Assembly: GCA_903813345.2 (NCBI GenBank) | Contig: CAIIXF020000003.1 | Coordinates: forward strand, 29,589,248-29,653,247 | Source: Owenia fusiformis | Lineage: Eukaryota; Annelida; Polychaeta; Sabellida; Oweniidae | Direction: 5' to 3' | Length of the DNA stretch: 64,000 nucleotides | Shown: in pieces, positions 44,310 through 64,000 of the stretch | Position numbering within the stretch: the stretch's first letter is position 1 | Layout: each line of letters opens with the position of its first letter | Program-made: the position numbers and the translations under genes | Notes under the pieces: generated by a model | Seen by the model: only the letters and a program-made list of their open reading frames with translations | Database searches by the model: none | What the model was told of the DNA's origin: nothing

Positions 44310-47300
44310 TTAAACATCACTCGAATATTGCCCACTTTTCTGTTCCGCGCGTTTTCCTCTTCTTTTCATTAGATGCTTGAACAGTTTTTCAATAGACGCC
44401 ATGTGTTCCATAGATTCATGTAATATCTTATAGTCCCGTTTGAAACGCTGTATTGTTGAAACGTCATCAAGACTAATGCGCTCCATATATCCACCCATCA
44501 TGTCCATATCAGCATTTGTGACGTGATGTTCGTAAACTGCAAAGCGAACCTCATTAATCAAACGATGGAGACGGTTTTGAATGTGCTGCAATTCTTCCTG
44601 ATAAACAAATCGCATCTCAGCCTTTATGAGGTTTATAAATGAAGCGATGTTCTGTAGAAGGGTGAATGTCTCCATCACTGCTATTGTAGCCTGGAAGAAG
44701 AGACCATAAATGATAAGAATCGTTAACTACTGAACAAAAACATGTAACCTTTTAGTTTTTCAAATAAATACCAAGTTATCATTCTTTATTCTCATCGCAT
44801 TTTTCTGTTTCATTAGTCATATGATGTCATCATCTCATGGCTGAGAAGTGATAGGTTATGGTTTACATCACGATGTACGCTATATTATGGTATATCTAGA
44901 TTTTTACAAAGGATATTTGAGCTTTCACATCGTGACATATATTGATCTTGTTTCAATATTACCTTGCCATCATCATGATAAACCATGTCATCTCATTTCT
45001 TCTCAGCCCTGAGATGTTTCGGGTGAAACAGAAAGATGCTATGAGTATCAGAATGCCTTGCCATGGGAGTTCGCATATTACCCCAAACAAACAAACAAAC
45101 AAACAAACAAACAAACAAACCAAATAAACAATGGAATCGTTATGCAATAAAATCGTAATGCAATAAAAGTTCACGTAAAATTGTGAGAGAGTAAATCAAG
45201 TCGCACTATAATGTCATATATTTCTATTTCAAATGATGTTCAATCAACATACTGTATATCAAATCGAAAAAACACAGTGAGAGAGAATCTGTCAAGCATT
45301 TGAACATAAAAACGAATACCTACAAATCATAGGAACTTTCTTTTTCATGCAATCGCCTCAATATATATGCTTTACTTACATTATCATTGGGAATATCAGC
45401 CGTTGAAATAAATGGCAGGTACTGGCAACAATTGGCATTTTCTATCTTTGTTATAGAATACTTTGATAGCATGTTCATATTTCTCTGGAAAACAATACAA
45501 TGGTAATATACTTGGATTGGCACATTTCAGTCTTTTGTACACTAATTGTGTACACTTACTACTCACAGTAACTATTAATAAAAGGCTAATATTAACGATA
45601 GTCAAAAAGAAAAGATTTAGGTACCATTCCCGAATTCTACTGACGGCTGACGAAGCAACTTACTATTTCATGGGCAACTCATTTAGATTTAAATAGTACC
45701 TGGAACTATTCCATTCATAACTAAATGAATTAGCCATAAAATAAGCTAAACCGTCAGTCTTCAACTGGCTGTTGAATTTGCGAATGCTACCTTGGCTCAT
45801 ACACAAAAAGTAAAATGTACAGGGATTCCTCATTCTTGGACGGATCGTAAGGTTTACAATTTAGAATTATAAATGGACTGTAGATCTGTAAATGTGCTGA
45901 ATTCTCTATTTTATACTCCATGGTGTAGCTATTAAATGACGGAAACCGATATCAACAAAAGTTTTTATATACTCCAAATTCAGACATTCGAGAAAAAAAG
46001 AACGATAAATTTTGAAAGATCAATGTTAATAAAGAATAACTTACATATTGTTTCATGACTTGTGAGATATTGTGTGCGATGTTGTGTGCTTGCTGTGCTA
46101 TCACCGCATACGTGTTCTTGTAAGATGGAGTGTTCAGTTCTCTCATTCTATCCCATTCGAGACTGCTTTTCTCGCTCTTCTGCATGCTTGGTGTAACAGT
46201 GCCAGTGGTGTCAAGCCTTGTGGTTCTTGTGTTTGTGGCGCCAAGCCTTGTGGTTCTAGAACTTGGGGTGTCAAACCTTGTGGTACTAGAACTCGTGGTG
46301 TCAAGCCTTATGGTTCTAGTGTTCGTGGTATCAAGTCTTGAGGTTCTAGTGCTTAGGGTGTCAAGCCTTGTTGTAATAGGACGTGTGGTTTGCAGTCGCG
46401 TTGTAATACTTGTGGCGATAGAACTTGTTTCAAGTCTCGTGGATTTTGAACTTGAGGTTTCTAGACTTGCTGAAAATCTTCTAGTGTGATGAATGTCATT
46501 AGAACTTGGAGTTTCAATACTTGGATTTGCAACGCCTTGACTCGTGGAGTTAGTACGTGTATCATTAAAAGTCATATTGTGAAAATTGACGTTAGGACTT
46601 GTAGTGTCAAAATTTACTATGTTATTTGTGACGTTAAGACTTGTGGTGTCAAGATTTGTGGCGTTTGAACTTGTATCGTTAGTACCTTTACTGACGTTAG
46701 GGTTTTTGGTGTCAAAACTCATTGAGTCATCTGTAACGTTGGGACTTGTAGTGTCAGAATTTGTGACTGTCGGACTCGTAGAATTAGTACTTCTACTGGG
46801 TTTAGAACTTGTGATGTCAAAACTTACTTTGTCGTTTGTGACGTTAGGACTTGTGGCGTCACGACTGGTGGCGTTTGAACTCGTAGAATTTGTACTAATA
46901 CTGACGTTAGGATTTGCGGTGTCAAAATTCCTCATGTTATTTGTGACGATAGTACTCGTGGCGTCAATATTGGCAGCGTTTAGACGTGCAGCATTTGTAC
47001 TGGCATTAGGGTTTGTGGTTACAAAACTTATTGTGGCATTTGTGATGTTAGGACTTCTAATGTCAAGATTTGTAGTTGGTGAGACTTGAATTTGTATTAC
47101 AGGTGCCCCCATTATTTGTACAATCAGTCCTACCAGGGGGGCTGTTAACATCGAAATTGAATAAAAGGTTAGCAATTACGAAAATCATAAACTGATTATA
47201 TTTGTGGACATATCATTGAAATTGATCTACATTTAACAATATACTAATTAAAGCAATTTGATTAATTGTTTTACAAAAATTAAGTTTGCTATATGCAAAA

Positions 47301-47339
47301 AAAATTCTTACCTAATGCAAATAATACAAGTTTGATCAT
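44310..47339 (-). CDS. Secreted Thr/Ser/Asn-rich protein with helical C-terminal domain, family not recognised
   Basis: Four coding exons on the minus strand: 47312-47339 (ATG 47337-47339), 46045-47141, 45380-45484 and 44310-44690. They sum to 1611 nt, 536 residues. Intron phases are 1, 0, 0 with clean GT-AG sites. Joining exons 1 and 2 gives a strong signal peptide (MIKLVLFALAPLVGLIVQIM). Residues about 23-340 are mucin-like: first imperfect repeats of the type NSTSSNATSRDATSPNVT with many N-x-S/T sequons, then about ten units of a TTRLDTT-type 12-residue repeat. Residues about 341-536 are Lys/Glu/Leu-rich and predicted helical, including ETFTLLQNIASFINLIKAEM, EELQHIQNRLHRLINEVRF and TIQRFKRDYKILHESMEHMA, ending in a basic KHLMKRRGKR stretch. 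The only cysteines seen in the mature protein are an adjacent pair (NCCQYL). No known family is recognised; a helical signalling ligand, an adhesive protein or a matrix protein are all possible. Confidence 0.82.
44970..45060 (+). repeat. Dispersed repeat shared with 48277-48640
   Basis: TGATAAACCATGTCATCTCA and CTTCTCAGCCCTGAGATG followed by GTGAAACAGAAAGATGCTA also occur, more widely spaced, within the MITE at 48164-48668. Confidence 0.7.
45084..45120 (+). repeat. (AAAC)n microsatellite
   Basis: About nine AAAC units in an intron of the secreted-protein gene. Confidence 0.95.
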
Positions 47340-47431
47340 TTTCTTTATAACCTGTAATCTGCCGTAACAATCTGTTTGTTATTTATTTATTCTTCTAGCA
47401 AAGAATGATAATTTTTCTTGAGAATACCACA

Positions 47432-47438
47432 TTTTATA
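47432..47438 (-). promoter_or_regulatory. TATA box of the secreted-protein gene
   Basis: GGTATAAAATG on the minus strand, about 95 nt upstream of the ATG. A start of transcription about 30 nt downstream would give a 5' UTR near 65 nt. No other obvious promoter element was seen. Confidence 0.5.
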
Positions 47439-47439
47439 C

Positions 47440-48163
47440 CAAAATTACAAAATTCTATTTTTAAAACAAATAGAGACTGGAGGAGTGAAAAAGAAACCTC
47501 GTAGGATTTTCTTTATAATTCCGATTAACAATATTTTCTTCCTTTGTGAGTGTTTAAGATCGAAAAAAATATTGACGAAAGTGACCAATGAGAGTGATGC
47601 GAAAATGATGTGTTCATGATTAGTTTGATTTAAAAACTCGTCATGCCATTGCTACATCATCAAATGATACTGACCCATGTTTAAGATATATTAATGGATC
47701 ATGTTTATTTATTTGGAAGTTAGATTTTTATTTTATGTCTGGGATAAACACGATCTGGGGAAAACCCCTCTTGAAAGAGGGGGGGGGGCACATTAAGTCT
47801 CAATCCAATAACTAATTACCCGGACTATTGTCTGTAATTAGAAGAGCAAAACAATAATATAAAAAGTTAATTTCTTCAATCCTATATCTGTATAGCCGAT
47901 TTCGGCAATAAACAATATCTAGTGATGTGGTCCTGGATGATTCAAAGTCGTTTCGTGCAACGGATTAAGTAATTACTCGTACTTATTCTGATGCATAATC
48001 CAATTCATGCTTTGTTCTTATGAATCATTCACTGAATTGCGTTATTATGTTTCACATATCAAGGAAGTTTCACATATCAGGGAATTCAGATGAAGAATCT
48101 CTTATTGTTTATGTCTAAAAATAAATATTCAATGTGGACTTGTAATTGACACCCTCACCAGTA
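47440..48163. other. Intergenic upstream of the secreted-protein gene
   Basis: Nothing coding is seen. A G run lies at about 47780-47788. The rest is unique AT-rich DNA. Confidence 0.5.
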
Positions 48164-48668
48164 CAGTAAACCCTTTGTAAGTGAAGATCTTTGGAAGCAC
48201 TTTAAGTGTTCCACTTGGGAGGTGTTCCACCTACAGAGGTCCCTTTTGAAAAATGTTCCACTTATGGAGGTGTTCCATCATGATAAACCATGTCATCTCA
48301 TTTCTTCTCAGCCCTGAGATGCCATGATATAATGAGCTTGATTTGGCGATCCAGGAGAGCCCAAAATTGAGGATTTTTAAGATCTTTCATCCCAGCTCAT
48401 ATTTCATCTAATTGGGGTCATTAAACCTGTGTATATGTGCCTGTGCTAATATCTGCTGTTAAATACAATGCATATTATGTAATGTATTGACATTAAGGTA
48501 AATGATTACATGATAACTATCACACTTATTGACAGTTAATGACTCTTCTCATCTGATGTGCTCAGATCACAGAATATGCCTCATAATATCAGAGCATGTT
48601 TCAGATGAAACAGAAAGATTTTATGAGTATCAGAATGGAGGTGTTCCATTTTACAGGTTTTACTGTAT
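48164..48668. mobile_element. MITE of the TACAGTAAAACCTG family with internal insertion
   Basis: Left end TACAGTAAACCC, right end CAGGTTTTACTGTA. The interior begins with GGTGTTCCAC-type repeats, then is interrupted by sequence matching 44970-45060. Confidence 0.65.
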
Positions 48669-48961
48669 GTACTTTAAATGATTCAGTATAAGTATGTATT
48701 CCCACCAGAAGAAACCCCCATCAGTACTCTATTTAACCAATAAACAGGGGTAGAGGCCCGTCAAGAAATCTCATATTGTCACGCTTACATGGCTCACACC
48801 ACTTAGATTTCATAATCTCAACTGTTTGGAAAATACTGTTTTTTACATACGTTTTACATAAGAAAACCATTAGACTCACTACCGACCAAACTGAATGAAG
48901 TTGGTTAGCTTATTTTGTCAGAAATTCCCTGTTTTCGCTAGAGGGATTGACAGGTGAATAC

Positions 48962-49788
48962 CATTTTCGCGAGAGTGATTAGGAGGGACGATATGAATTT
49001 TTCAATATCAAAAATATTCCCCAGTGTTATTAACCGGGAAGTAGAAGTATCGACATGGGATAAATAATCATTATTCAACAATAATATGTTTTCCCTGGGA
49101 AATAAACCAGGGAATAGAATTGATATTCAAAAAACAGCGTATCAGATCACAGCCAAAATCCTTTTCGCGAGAGTGATTAGGAGGGACGATATGATTTTTT
49201 CAATATCAAAAATATTCCCCAATGTTATTAACCGGGAAGTAGTAGTATCGACATGGGATAAATAATCATTATTCAATAATAATATGTTTTCCCTGGGAAA
49301 TAAACCAGGGAATAGAATTGATATTCAAAAACACCGTATCAGATCCGATAACAGCCAAAATCCCTTTTCGCGAATGCGATTAGGAGGGACGATATGATTT
49401 TTTCAATATCAAAAATATTCCCCAATGTTATTAACCGGGAAGTAGTAGTATCGACATGGGATAAATAATCATTATTCAATAATAATATGTTTTCCCTGGG
49501 AAATAAACCAGGGAATAGAATTGATATTCGAAAAACCCCGTATCAGATCCGATAACAGCCAAAATCCCTTTTCGCGAATGCGATTAGGAGGGACGATATG
49601 ATTTTTTCAATATCAAAAATATTCCCCAATGTTATTAACCGGGAAGTAGTAGTATCGACATGGGATAAATAATCATTATTCAATGATGATATGTTTTCCC
49701 TGGGAAATAAACCAGGGAATAGAATTGATATTCGAAAAACCCCGTATCAGATCCCATAACAGCCAAAATCCCGTATCAGACCAGGTGT
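48962..49788 (+). repeat. Tandem array, four units of about 200 bp
   Basis: Units begin near TTTTCGCGA at 48964, 49162, 49365 and 49569 (periods 198-204). Each holds GATTAGGAGGGACGATATGA, AACCGGGAAGTAG and the hairpin CCCTGGGAAATAAACCAGGG. Later units are more alike than the first. Confidence 0.92.
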
Positions 49789-52700
49789 AAAAGGGCAGGA
49801 GGTCCTATCAAAATATGGTCCTGCCCTTCATTGATTTATATGGTGACCTCTTTCCCTTATTATCTAATACGCAATCAGGGCCAGTAAGGGCCGTTAAGAA
49901 AGGGGACCATAATTTCTTTCACACCGGTGTATAAGAACTTTTCCCAGGGGTTTATCTTGATTTTTTCGTTCATAAAAAATGAAAATGTATAACTCAAATT
50001 GTATCATTGTATGTCACTATCATTGGGTGATAAAAGCCAAACTGGAAAATGAATAATTTTTAGAAAAAATACATATAATGGAATAAATAGATAGTGATGA
50101 AATATGAATATTTTCCTGGAGGAAATAGTCTATGATATTGGCCTCGGAAATTATCATATCATATTGACACTCGGGCTGTCGTCCTCGGTCAATATATTTT
50201 CCTTAGCCAATATCATATTTCCCCTGGATTAAATCCATATTCCATCTCTTCCATTAAATAACCTCTAAATATTTCACCAGTAATCTTACTCTTCCCATCT
50301 GCCCATTCACAAGTATATATTCTCTATAAATTAATGCTCTCATTAGTATGTATTCTCACATTAGAAAAACGTTAAGTTTGTTTATTAATTTTTAAGATCC
50401 ATTTTTAAAAGTAATACCAGATTTAAAAATATATCCTTTGTTATATGGTCAATTCATGTTTTCAATGGCTTTCACATTACTGCCCAATGCTGTTATTTTG
50501 AGGGATATAAACAATGTTTGGTCAATGAATCTCATCAATCAGGTCTGCCCAATCAATAAAAAGTTTAATTACAGCTTTCATTTGCTTTAATGCCCATGGC
50601 CCCATGAGAATCAGTCCAGAGTTTGGTTCAGCATTCTGATTTATCAGACTGTCTCTTTATCTAAAGTTTGCTCTCTAAGCCAAGGGATAGTAATGACTGT
50701 GGATCCCATAATGTAAGTTCAGAAGTTTAATGGCTTTTTAAAAGCCATAACTTTGGCTTTGATACGACACACTGAAAAACATGAACAACTTCAAGGTCAA
50801 TGATGATTTTTCAGAGGTGTTTCATATAAGCCTACTAAATTGGGTTAATTCTAAGAGATATTGTTAAATACGCATATTCAATATTATCTATTAACAACAC
50901 ATCATTATTATATTTCAATTTCACACACCCCTGTATGTGTATTTATTTCTCATATTATACCTATTTGTATTTACAGTGTATTAAAATAACCTCCCAAAGT
51001 ACAGTGCTTGTTCAATGTATTTCAAAACATTACTTTTATAGCATACTTCTGCTATCTTTTGATACAGTGTAATGCAAGGGTAGCATCAAATTGATCATAG
51101 CACATATTACACTGTTTGATGTCTAAATGATACAAACAATTCACATGATTCAAATGTTCCAATGTTACAAACACAAAAAAGGAATCTGTATCTAAAACAC
51201 CCTAAATTATTCGATTCCGAACAACCTGTAATTTTCACATTTCACAGGCCATTATTTTACAAACAATGTGAGGACTCTTTTTCAAGCTAATTTTTACAGA
51301 AAATTCTCTGTGTTTTTTCTGATTTATTTCTATTTTTGTGTATTTTAGGATCAGCAAACGGCACTGTGCCCCTTTAAGTGATAAAGGGTGCTATTACATG
51401 TAATCCACTGGAACCCAACTGTACAATGGGGCAACAGAGCATTAATCAAATCATGGGAATAATGTATTACATGTACATGATCAATAATGTGCTTTTCTAG
51501 CTTAATACAATTTATAGAGCTTCCTTAGAATAATAAACATTGGACCATTGGTCCATTTAAAGGGCCAATAACTGTAAATGTTATACTAAATAACCCTAAA
51601 ATACTTCGAATTCACAGTATTATGTTACTTACACAATCAAAGACTTTAACACAAAGATTCTTTTAAAAATATCAAAGCATGAAAATCAACTAGAGGGAAG
51701 CAAAGTTTAAAGTAAAAAATAGAACTTTTTTCTATTTTAGACAGCACTTTATACTTGATACATGGATGAAGTTTTCAAGGTTCAGTAATTACAGAAAAGA
51801 TTTAAGTCAAAGTGTTGATCGAGTAAGTTATATTATCTTGATTGTGTATGTTATGTATCATTATGAATCATAATATTTCAAGATCATTTAGGAAGATATT
51901 AACAGTTATTAGAAACATAATAGAAGTACTTTCTCATACATAGAATAAATACTGTTGATTTCGATTCAATGCATATACAATTTCATTTTATTCTACATTG
52001 ATCAAGTCTAACAGATTTCAAAATATATATCAATACCGTCTTGTATAATATAACATATCATTTAAGGACAAACATAACAACTAAATCTACCTATAAGAAA
52101 ATAGTGAATTACTATCCCCCCTTCTATCTTTACAGACACCAATGAGCTCCTCTCCATTGATGCAGTAAAATCGATTCTTTTGCATTTTCCGATTCTTGAA
52201 CTCAAAATGGTGATAAAGAGTTAACAAAAGTCATACACAGACCATAATAATAAAAAAAACTTTATAAATTGATTCTTATGCACTCATACTGCAATTTGCA
52301 ATCTATATTTTACACTATAATTACAATTTCATTGGCCCACTAAATGGTTTTTAGAATGGACTAGAAGTTTAAATGACCATTTAAGGATGGAAAAGAGACA
52401 TTAACTGTGTATTCCATAACACGATTCACATCTTTATCATTTTGGAAAGCCCCGGAATAGAGAGGTTTCGCACACTGGATTATAGCTAAAACGTATCCAC
52501 AACTACATCTCGCTTAAATTCAACTCTTATGCATAAATCTGGTGAATGCGTTACGAAGCTAAAAACATTGTGCTAAACCACTCTTCACTAGTTTTAACAA
52601 CCCTATTAAGTATTCAAATTCACGCCATGAAGTATTTAACTTTGTTCACACAAACACTCATCTTGTAGTTCTGAATTAAAAAATTATTTTCCTTTCCATT

Positions 52701-53284
52701 TTACAGATCAAATTGACATCTTACTGGTACCTGAACATGCACAGCTTTTGCAATATGATGTCTCCCACCTAGTGAATTTACATTTAAGTTATTCATATAA
52801 AGCTATAAATAATTATCCCATACTTCAGTTTTACCAAATTAAAGCCTAGTGTTAATATCTACAATATCACAACTGCTTTGCTATAATACTTCTATACAAA
52901 CTGAGACAGTGTCAGATTGTAGCAGAACTTTTTGATTGACCCTCAGTTTGAATTTAAAAATGTCCTTCATCCTTCTTGACAAAAACTGTACTCTAAACAG
53001 ACGTATTGTCCAAAAGTTTCATTTATCATGAGATTCAGTTTAACAGGAGAGATAAACACAAAACAAAAATTCTCTATTTGTCAAGATGAAGATTCAAAAA
53101 AATTCGACAGCAAATGCTGAAAGCCATTTGCCAACAAATACCCTACAAAAGGTTATTCAAAAACAAATGCCAAACCAATAAGGTCATTTCCATCTTTTAG
53201 CTTAACATAGCTAAAAACTTTTACTTGGAATGTATAATGTAGTGGAATAAAAGCTTGTTTTCTCAATGAACACATTGTGACACA
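49789..53284. other. Intergenic, no coding signal
   Basis: A foldback lies at about 49790-49960 (GGGCAGGAGGTCC and GGTCCTGCCC) and another at about 50110-50240 (GATATTGGCC and GCCAATATC). The rest is unique AT-rich DNA. Confidence 0.5.
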
Positions 53285-53690
53285 TCCCATCATAACAGAA
53301 CTTATCCCATAATAACAGAACTTATCCCATAATAACAAAACTTTTCCCATAATAACAGAATTCATCCCATAAATAACAAAAACTTATCCCATAATAACAC
53401 AACTCATCCCATAATAACAGAACTTATCCCATAATAACAAAACTTTTCCCTTAATAACAGAATTCATCCCATAAATAAAAAAACTTATCCCATAATAACA
53501 GAATTCATCCCATAATAACAGAACTTATCCCATAATAACAAAACTTTTCCCATAATAACAGAATTCATCCTAAAATAACAGAACTTATCCCATAATAACA
53601 AAACCTTTCCCATAATAACAGAATTCATCCCATAAATAACATAACTTATCCCATAATAAGGGAATTCATCCCAAAATAACAGAACTTGAA
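53285..53690 (+). repeat. 20-bp minisatellite
   Basis: About 20 copies of CATAATAACAGAACTTATCC, with AAAACTTTTCC and GAATTCATCC variants arranged in a higher-order pattern. Confidence 0.92.
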
Positions 53691-54886
53691 ATAAGGTGAT
53701 AGTTCTTCAGGTGATCTTTCTGAATCCTGGCTTTTCATAAAAATATATAGGAAAAATGAGTTTTGAAAATTCATAGAAAACTGTTTCTTGATATGCGTTC
53801 ATGGCCCTGGCCCTTTATAATTTAGTTATATCCTGATAACGCAATGGAACTATATAAAGGGACGGTACAAGATTTTAATAATATCACAGTTGGAAAAATT
53901 CAAATTGCCCAACATGAGGGAGCAATATTTCAAATGCCTTTTAAAAAGTTAAGTTTTGATTGTATATTGCACAGTCCAGTATACACTCATATGGTATTTT
54001 CTGAGGGCTCTGAAATAGACTGGAATGTACATTTGTGCATCCCCTAACTCAACTGCTAATTGGTCAGTTGTAAGTAGCATAATTTAGGAATATCACAGTA
54101 ATGTGATGTCATAAAGATGTCATAAAGATGTCATACAACTGTCCATGGCAAAATGTGTACTACTGGACATTGTAAATGAATCTTGTACAACTGACCAGTG
54201 CTAAATGCTAAATACACCAGGCAATAATTGATGCCAGATGGACAGCAGCTTCAGTAAAAGTGTAACATTCCCATTAAGTTCAAGAAACAGTGTAACAGTC
54301 CCATCTCCATCAGTGTTCTCCACAGGATTTTTTCTCAAGTGGGTGCAAAATTCTCATTTTCACAATTCAGACCTAAATTGGTCAAAATATGCCCATTTTT
54401 CGTGAATTTTCTCATTTTTAGGTGGGTGCAAATGGATTTTCAGGTGGGTGCAAGGCTGTTTTGAAAATTTCAGGTGGGTGCTGTGCCCACTTGCTTTAAT
54501 GCTGGGGAGATCACTGTCCATAGAAATTCTATGTTCTGTTACAACACTCACAGTGCTGTTCATTTAACAGCAATGTTGTTTAAACAGATCTGAAGCAGAA
54601 CTGATTGAGCTCAGGTCCCAATGCAGTCCCATACAGTGCTGCCATAACAGCTGTACAGCTTTGCGCTTAATCAATACTGTTAAGTCCTCCATGAAGATGA
54701 TACAGATTTGGTGTGTGCATATAATAGAACATATCTCCAGATTTCTATGCTTATGGTTCCCAGGTATTGTTCCCGTCTGGATCTAAGATGTTGTATTCCC
54801 ATACCATGGCCCAGAAATGATGATGTGTCCCAGAAATAATGATGTGTCCCAGAAATGATGATGTGTCAACTCATTGTGTCATGATC
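53691..54886. other. Region downstream of GMDS, probably 3' UTR in part
   Basis: Nothing coding. It contains CAGGTGGGTGCAA repeats (about 54340-54490) and three copies of CCAGAAATGATGATGTGTC (about 54812-54868). Confidence 0.45.
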
Positions 54887-62833
<7,947 letters not shown>

Positions 62834-63649
62834 CTTGAAGTACATGAACAATGAAATATACGAGTAACAATAAATACTACATGATCATTCAAACAATATT
62901 CATATCAGGATTACCCTTACCCTGTTATTAACAGTAATTTGAAATTTGAGGCTGAGAATTTCCGCCACAAATGTTTACTTGAGTGTATTGCAATAAATGG
63001 CATGTTTTTTTTTATGGCTGGTGATACCCTAAAACATTTCTTTTTCTTGCATGTTGTAATGCCCTTTCGGCTTTGGTCTTTTGCCCTTTGGCACATTTGC
63101 TTACCCATATGTTATAAGCAGTTAGCATGGAGTCAATGGAAGAAATAAATGGGGCCTATATAAAGGATTCCTGCATGTTCTTATAAGGATATTGATGTTA
63201 AGAAGTTATTATTGAGTAGTGTTCTGCCATCAACTTTGTAATTTATCACTGCCTTGTATAGCTCTTGTCAACTACTGTTCACTTCAGATGAGTTTAACAG
63301 TAAACTTTTGAATTTGAATTTGTTTTCTGTTATTTTTTCTGTTTTTAAGCTCAATTGATTTTGTAGTTAGCACATGCAGACATGTAGACAAATATAAATC
63401 TATATAGAACTGGTCCATTGTAAGGAGGCTTGGCAACTATTGATTTTCATTAACTCAAATATGTTCTATTGACTGAAGATGCTTGATTAATGATGAGTAA
63501 ACATGTGCATTGTATGTTCAGAACACATGTACATTGCATAACACAATTTCAAACAATTCAGCTATGTATGATTCAGCAGGTTGATTAAACCAGAACAACG
63601 GCAACGCCAAAGCGCAGCGAATCCCATCGAACAGCCATGGATGGCATTT

Positions 63650-64000
63650 TTACAAACAAATTATATAGCAAAAATGGTAGGCATTTTTCAAAATGATCGC
63701 CTTCTACCAAAAGTGTCATTAGACCATTTGCCATACTTATAGTATTCACATACCAAATATGAACCAAATCGCTCCACTACTTTTCGAGTTATAGTAAAAT
63801 ACGTTAAAATGGTGGCCATTTTGAAAAATGGCCGCCTTCTACCAAAAGTGTCTTTAGACAGTGTGCCATGCTTATAGTATTCACATACCAAATATGAACA
63901 AAATCGCTTCACTACTTTTCGAATTATTATAAAATACATTAAAATGGCGGCCATTTTTCAAAATTCTTTTCAAAATGGCCACCTTCTACTAAAAGTGTCA
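63650..64000 (+). repeat. Tandem repeat of about 135 bp running off the right edge
   Basis: Units contain CCGCCTTCTACCAAAAGTGT, CACATACCAAATATGAAC and CACTACTTTTCGA, with a TGGCGGCCATTTTT junction. At least two and a half copies are visible. Confidence 0.88.

Noticed and set aside
46072-47089. Long plus-strand frames over the secreted-protein gene (Val/Leu-rich)
   Set aside because: They are antisense shadows of the Thr/Asn repeat exon; the minus strand has splice sites, a signal peptide and a TATA box.

Overview
This window reads as nuclear DNA of a marine invertebrate. It is AT-rich, with spliceosomal genes (GT-AG introns of about 0.3-3 kb), tRNA-derived repeats, many foldback and MITE-type DNA transposons, and minisatellites. 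The NDRG protein resembles the invertebrate (MESK2-like) branch and the repeat style resembles lophotrochozoans such as molluscs. That placement is an inference and no species is claimed.

Five protein-coding genes can be assembled exon by exon, with reading phase agreeing at every junction. (1) 780-7452 (+): the 3' six coding exons of an ANKRD11/ANKRD12 homologue; its 5' part with the ankyrin repeats lies before the window. (2) 14524-24230 (-): a complete NDRG-family gene of 12 coding exons, with a probable non-coding first exon and promoter near 26.12-26.2 kb. (3) 44310-47339 (-): an unrecognised secreted protein with a signal peptide, a long Thr/Ser/Asn-rich repeat region and a helical C-terminal domain, preceded by a TATA box. 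(4) 54887-62833 (-): the 3' seven exons of GDP-mannose 4,6-dehydratase (GMDS). (5) 56795-58560 (+): a two-exon Myb/SANT-domain gene nested on the opposite strand in a GMDS intron.

Between NDRG and the secreted-protein gene (about 26.4-44.3 kb) lies a nest of transposons. It holds two copies of a palindrome-rich element (27806-31988 and 34745-36253), one of which carries two later insertions whose empty sites survive in the other copy. It also holds a 5'-truncated LINE, a 6-kb composite with a G-run terminal inverted repeat, a Tc1-type MITE sitting in one arm of a palindrome, and a mariner remnant with long inverted repeats. Minisatellites and tandem repeats occur at 7077-7258, 15290-16206, 43818-44030, 48962-49788, 53285-53690 and 63650-64000.

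The genes are not an operon and show no shared pathway. The most useful second looks are the secreted helical protein with intron phases 1-0-0, two phase-matched NDRG microexons, an in-frame duplicated GMDS splice acceptor 123 nt upstream of the normal one, and several dated nested insertions with matching empty sites.
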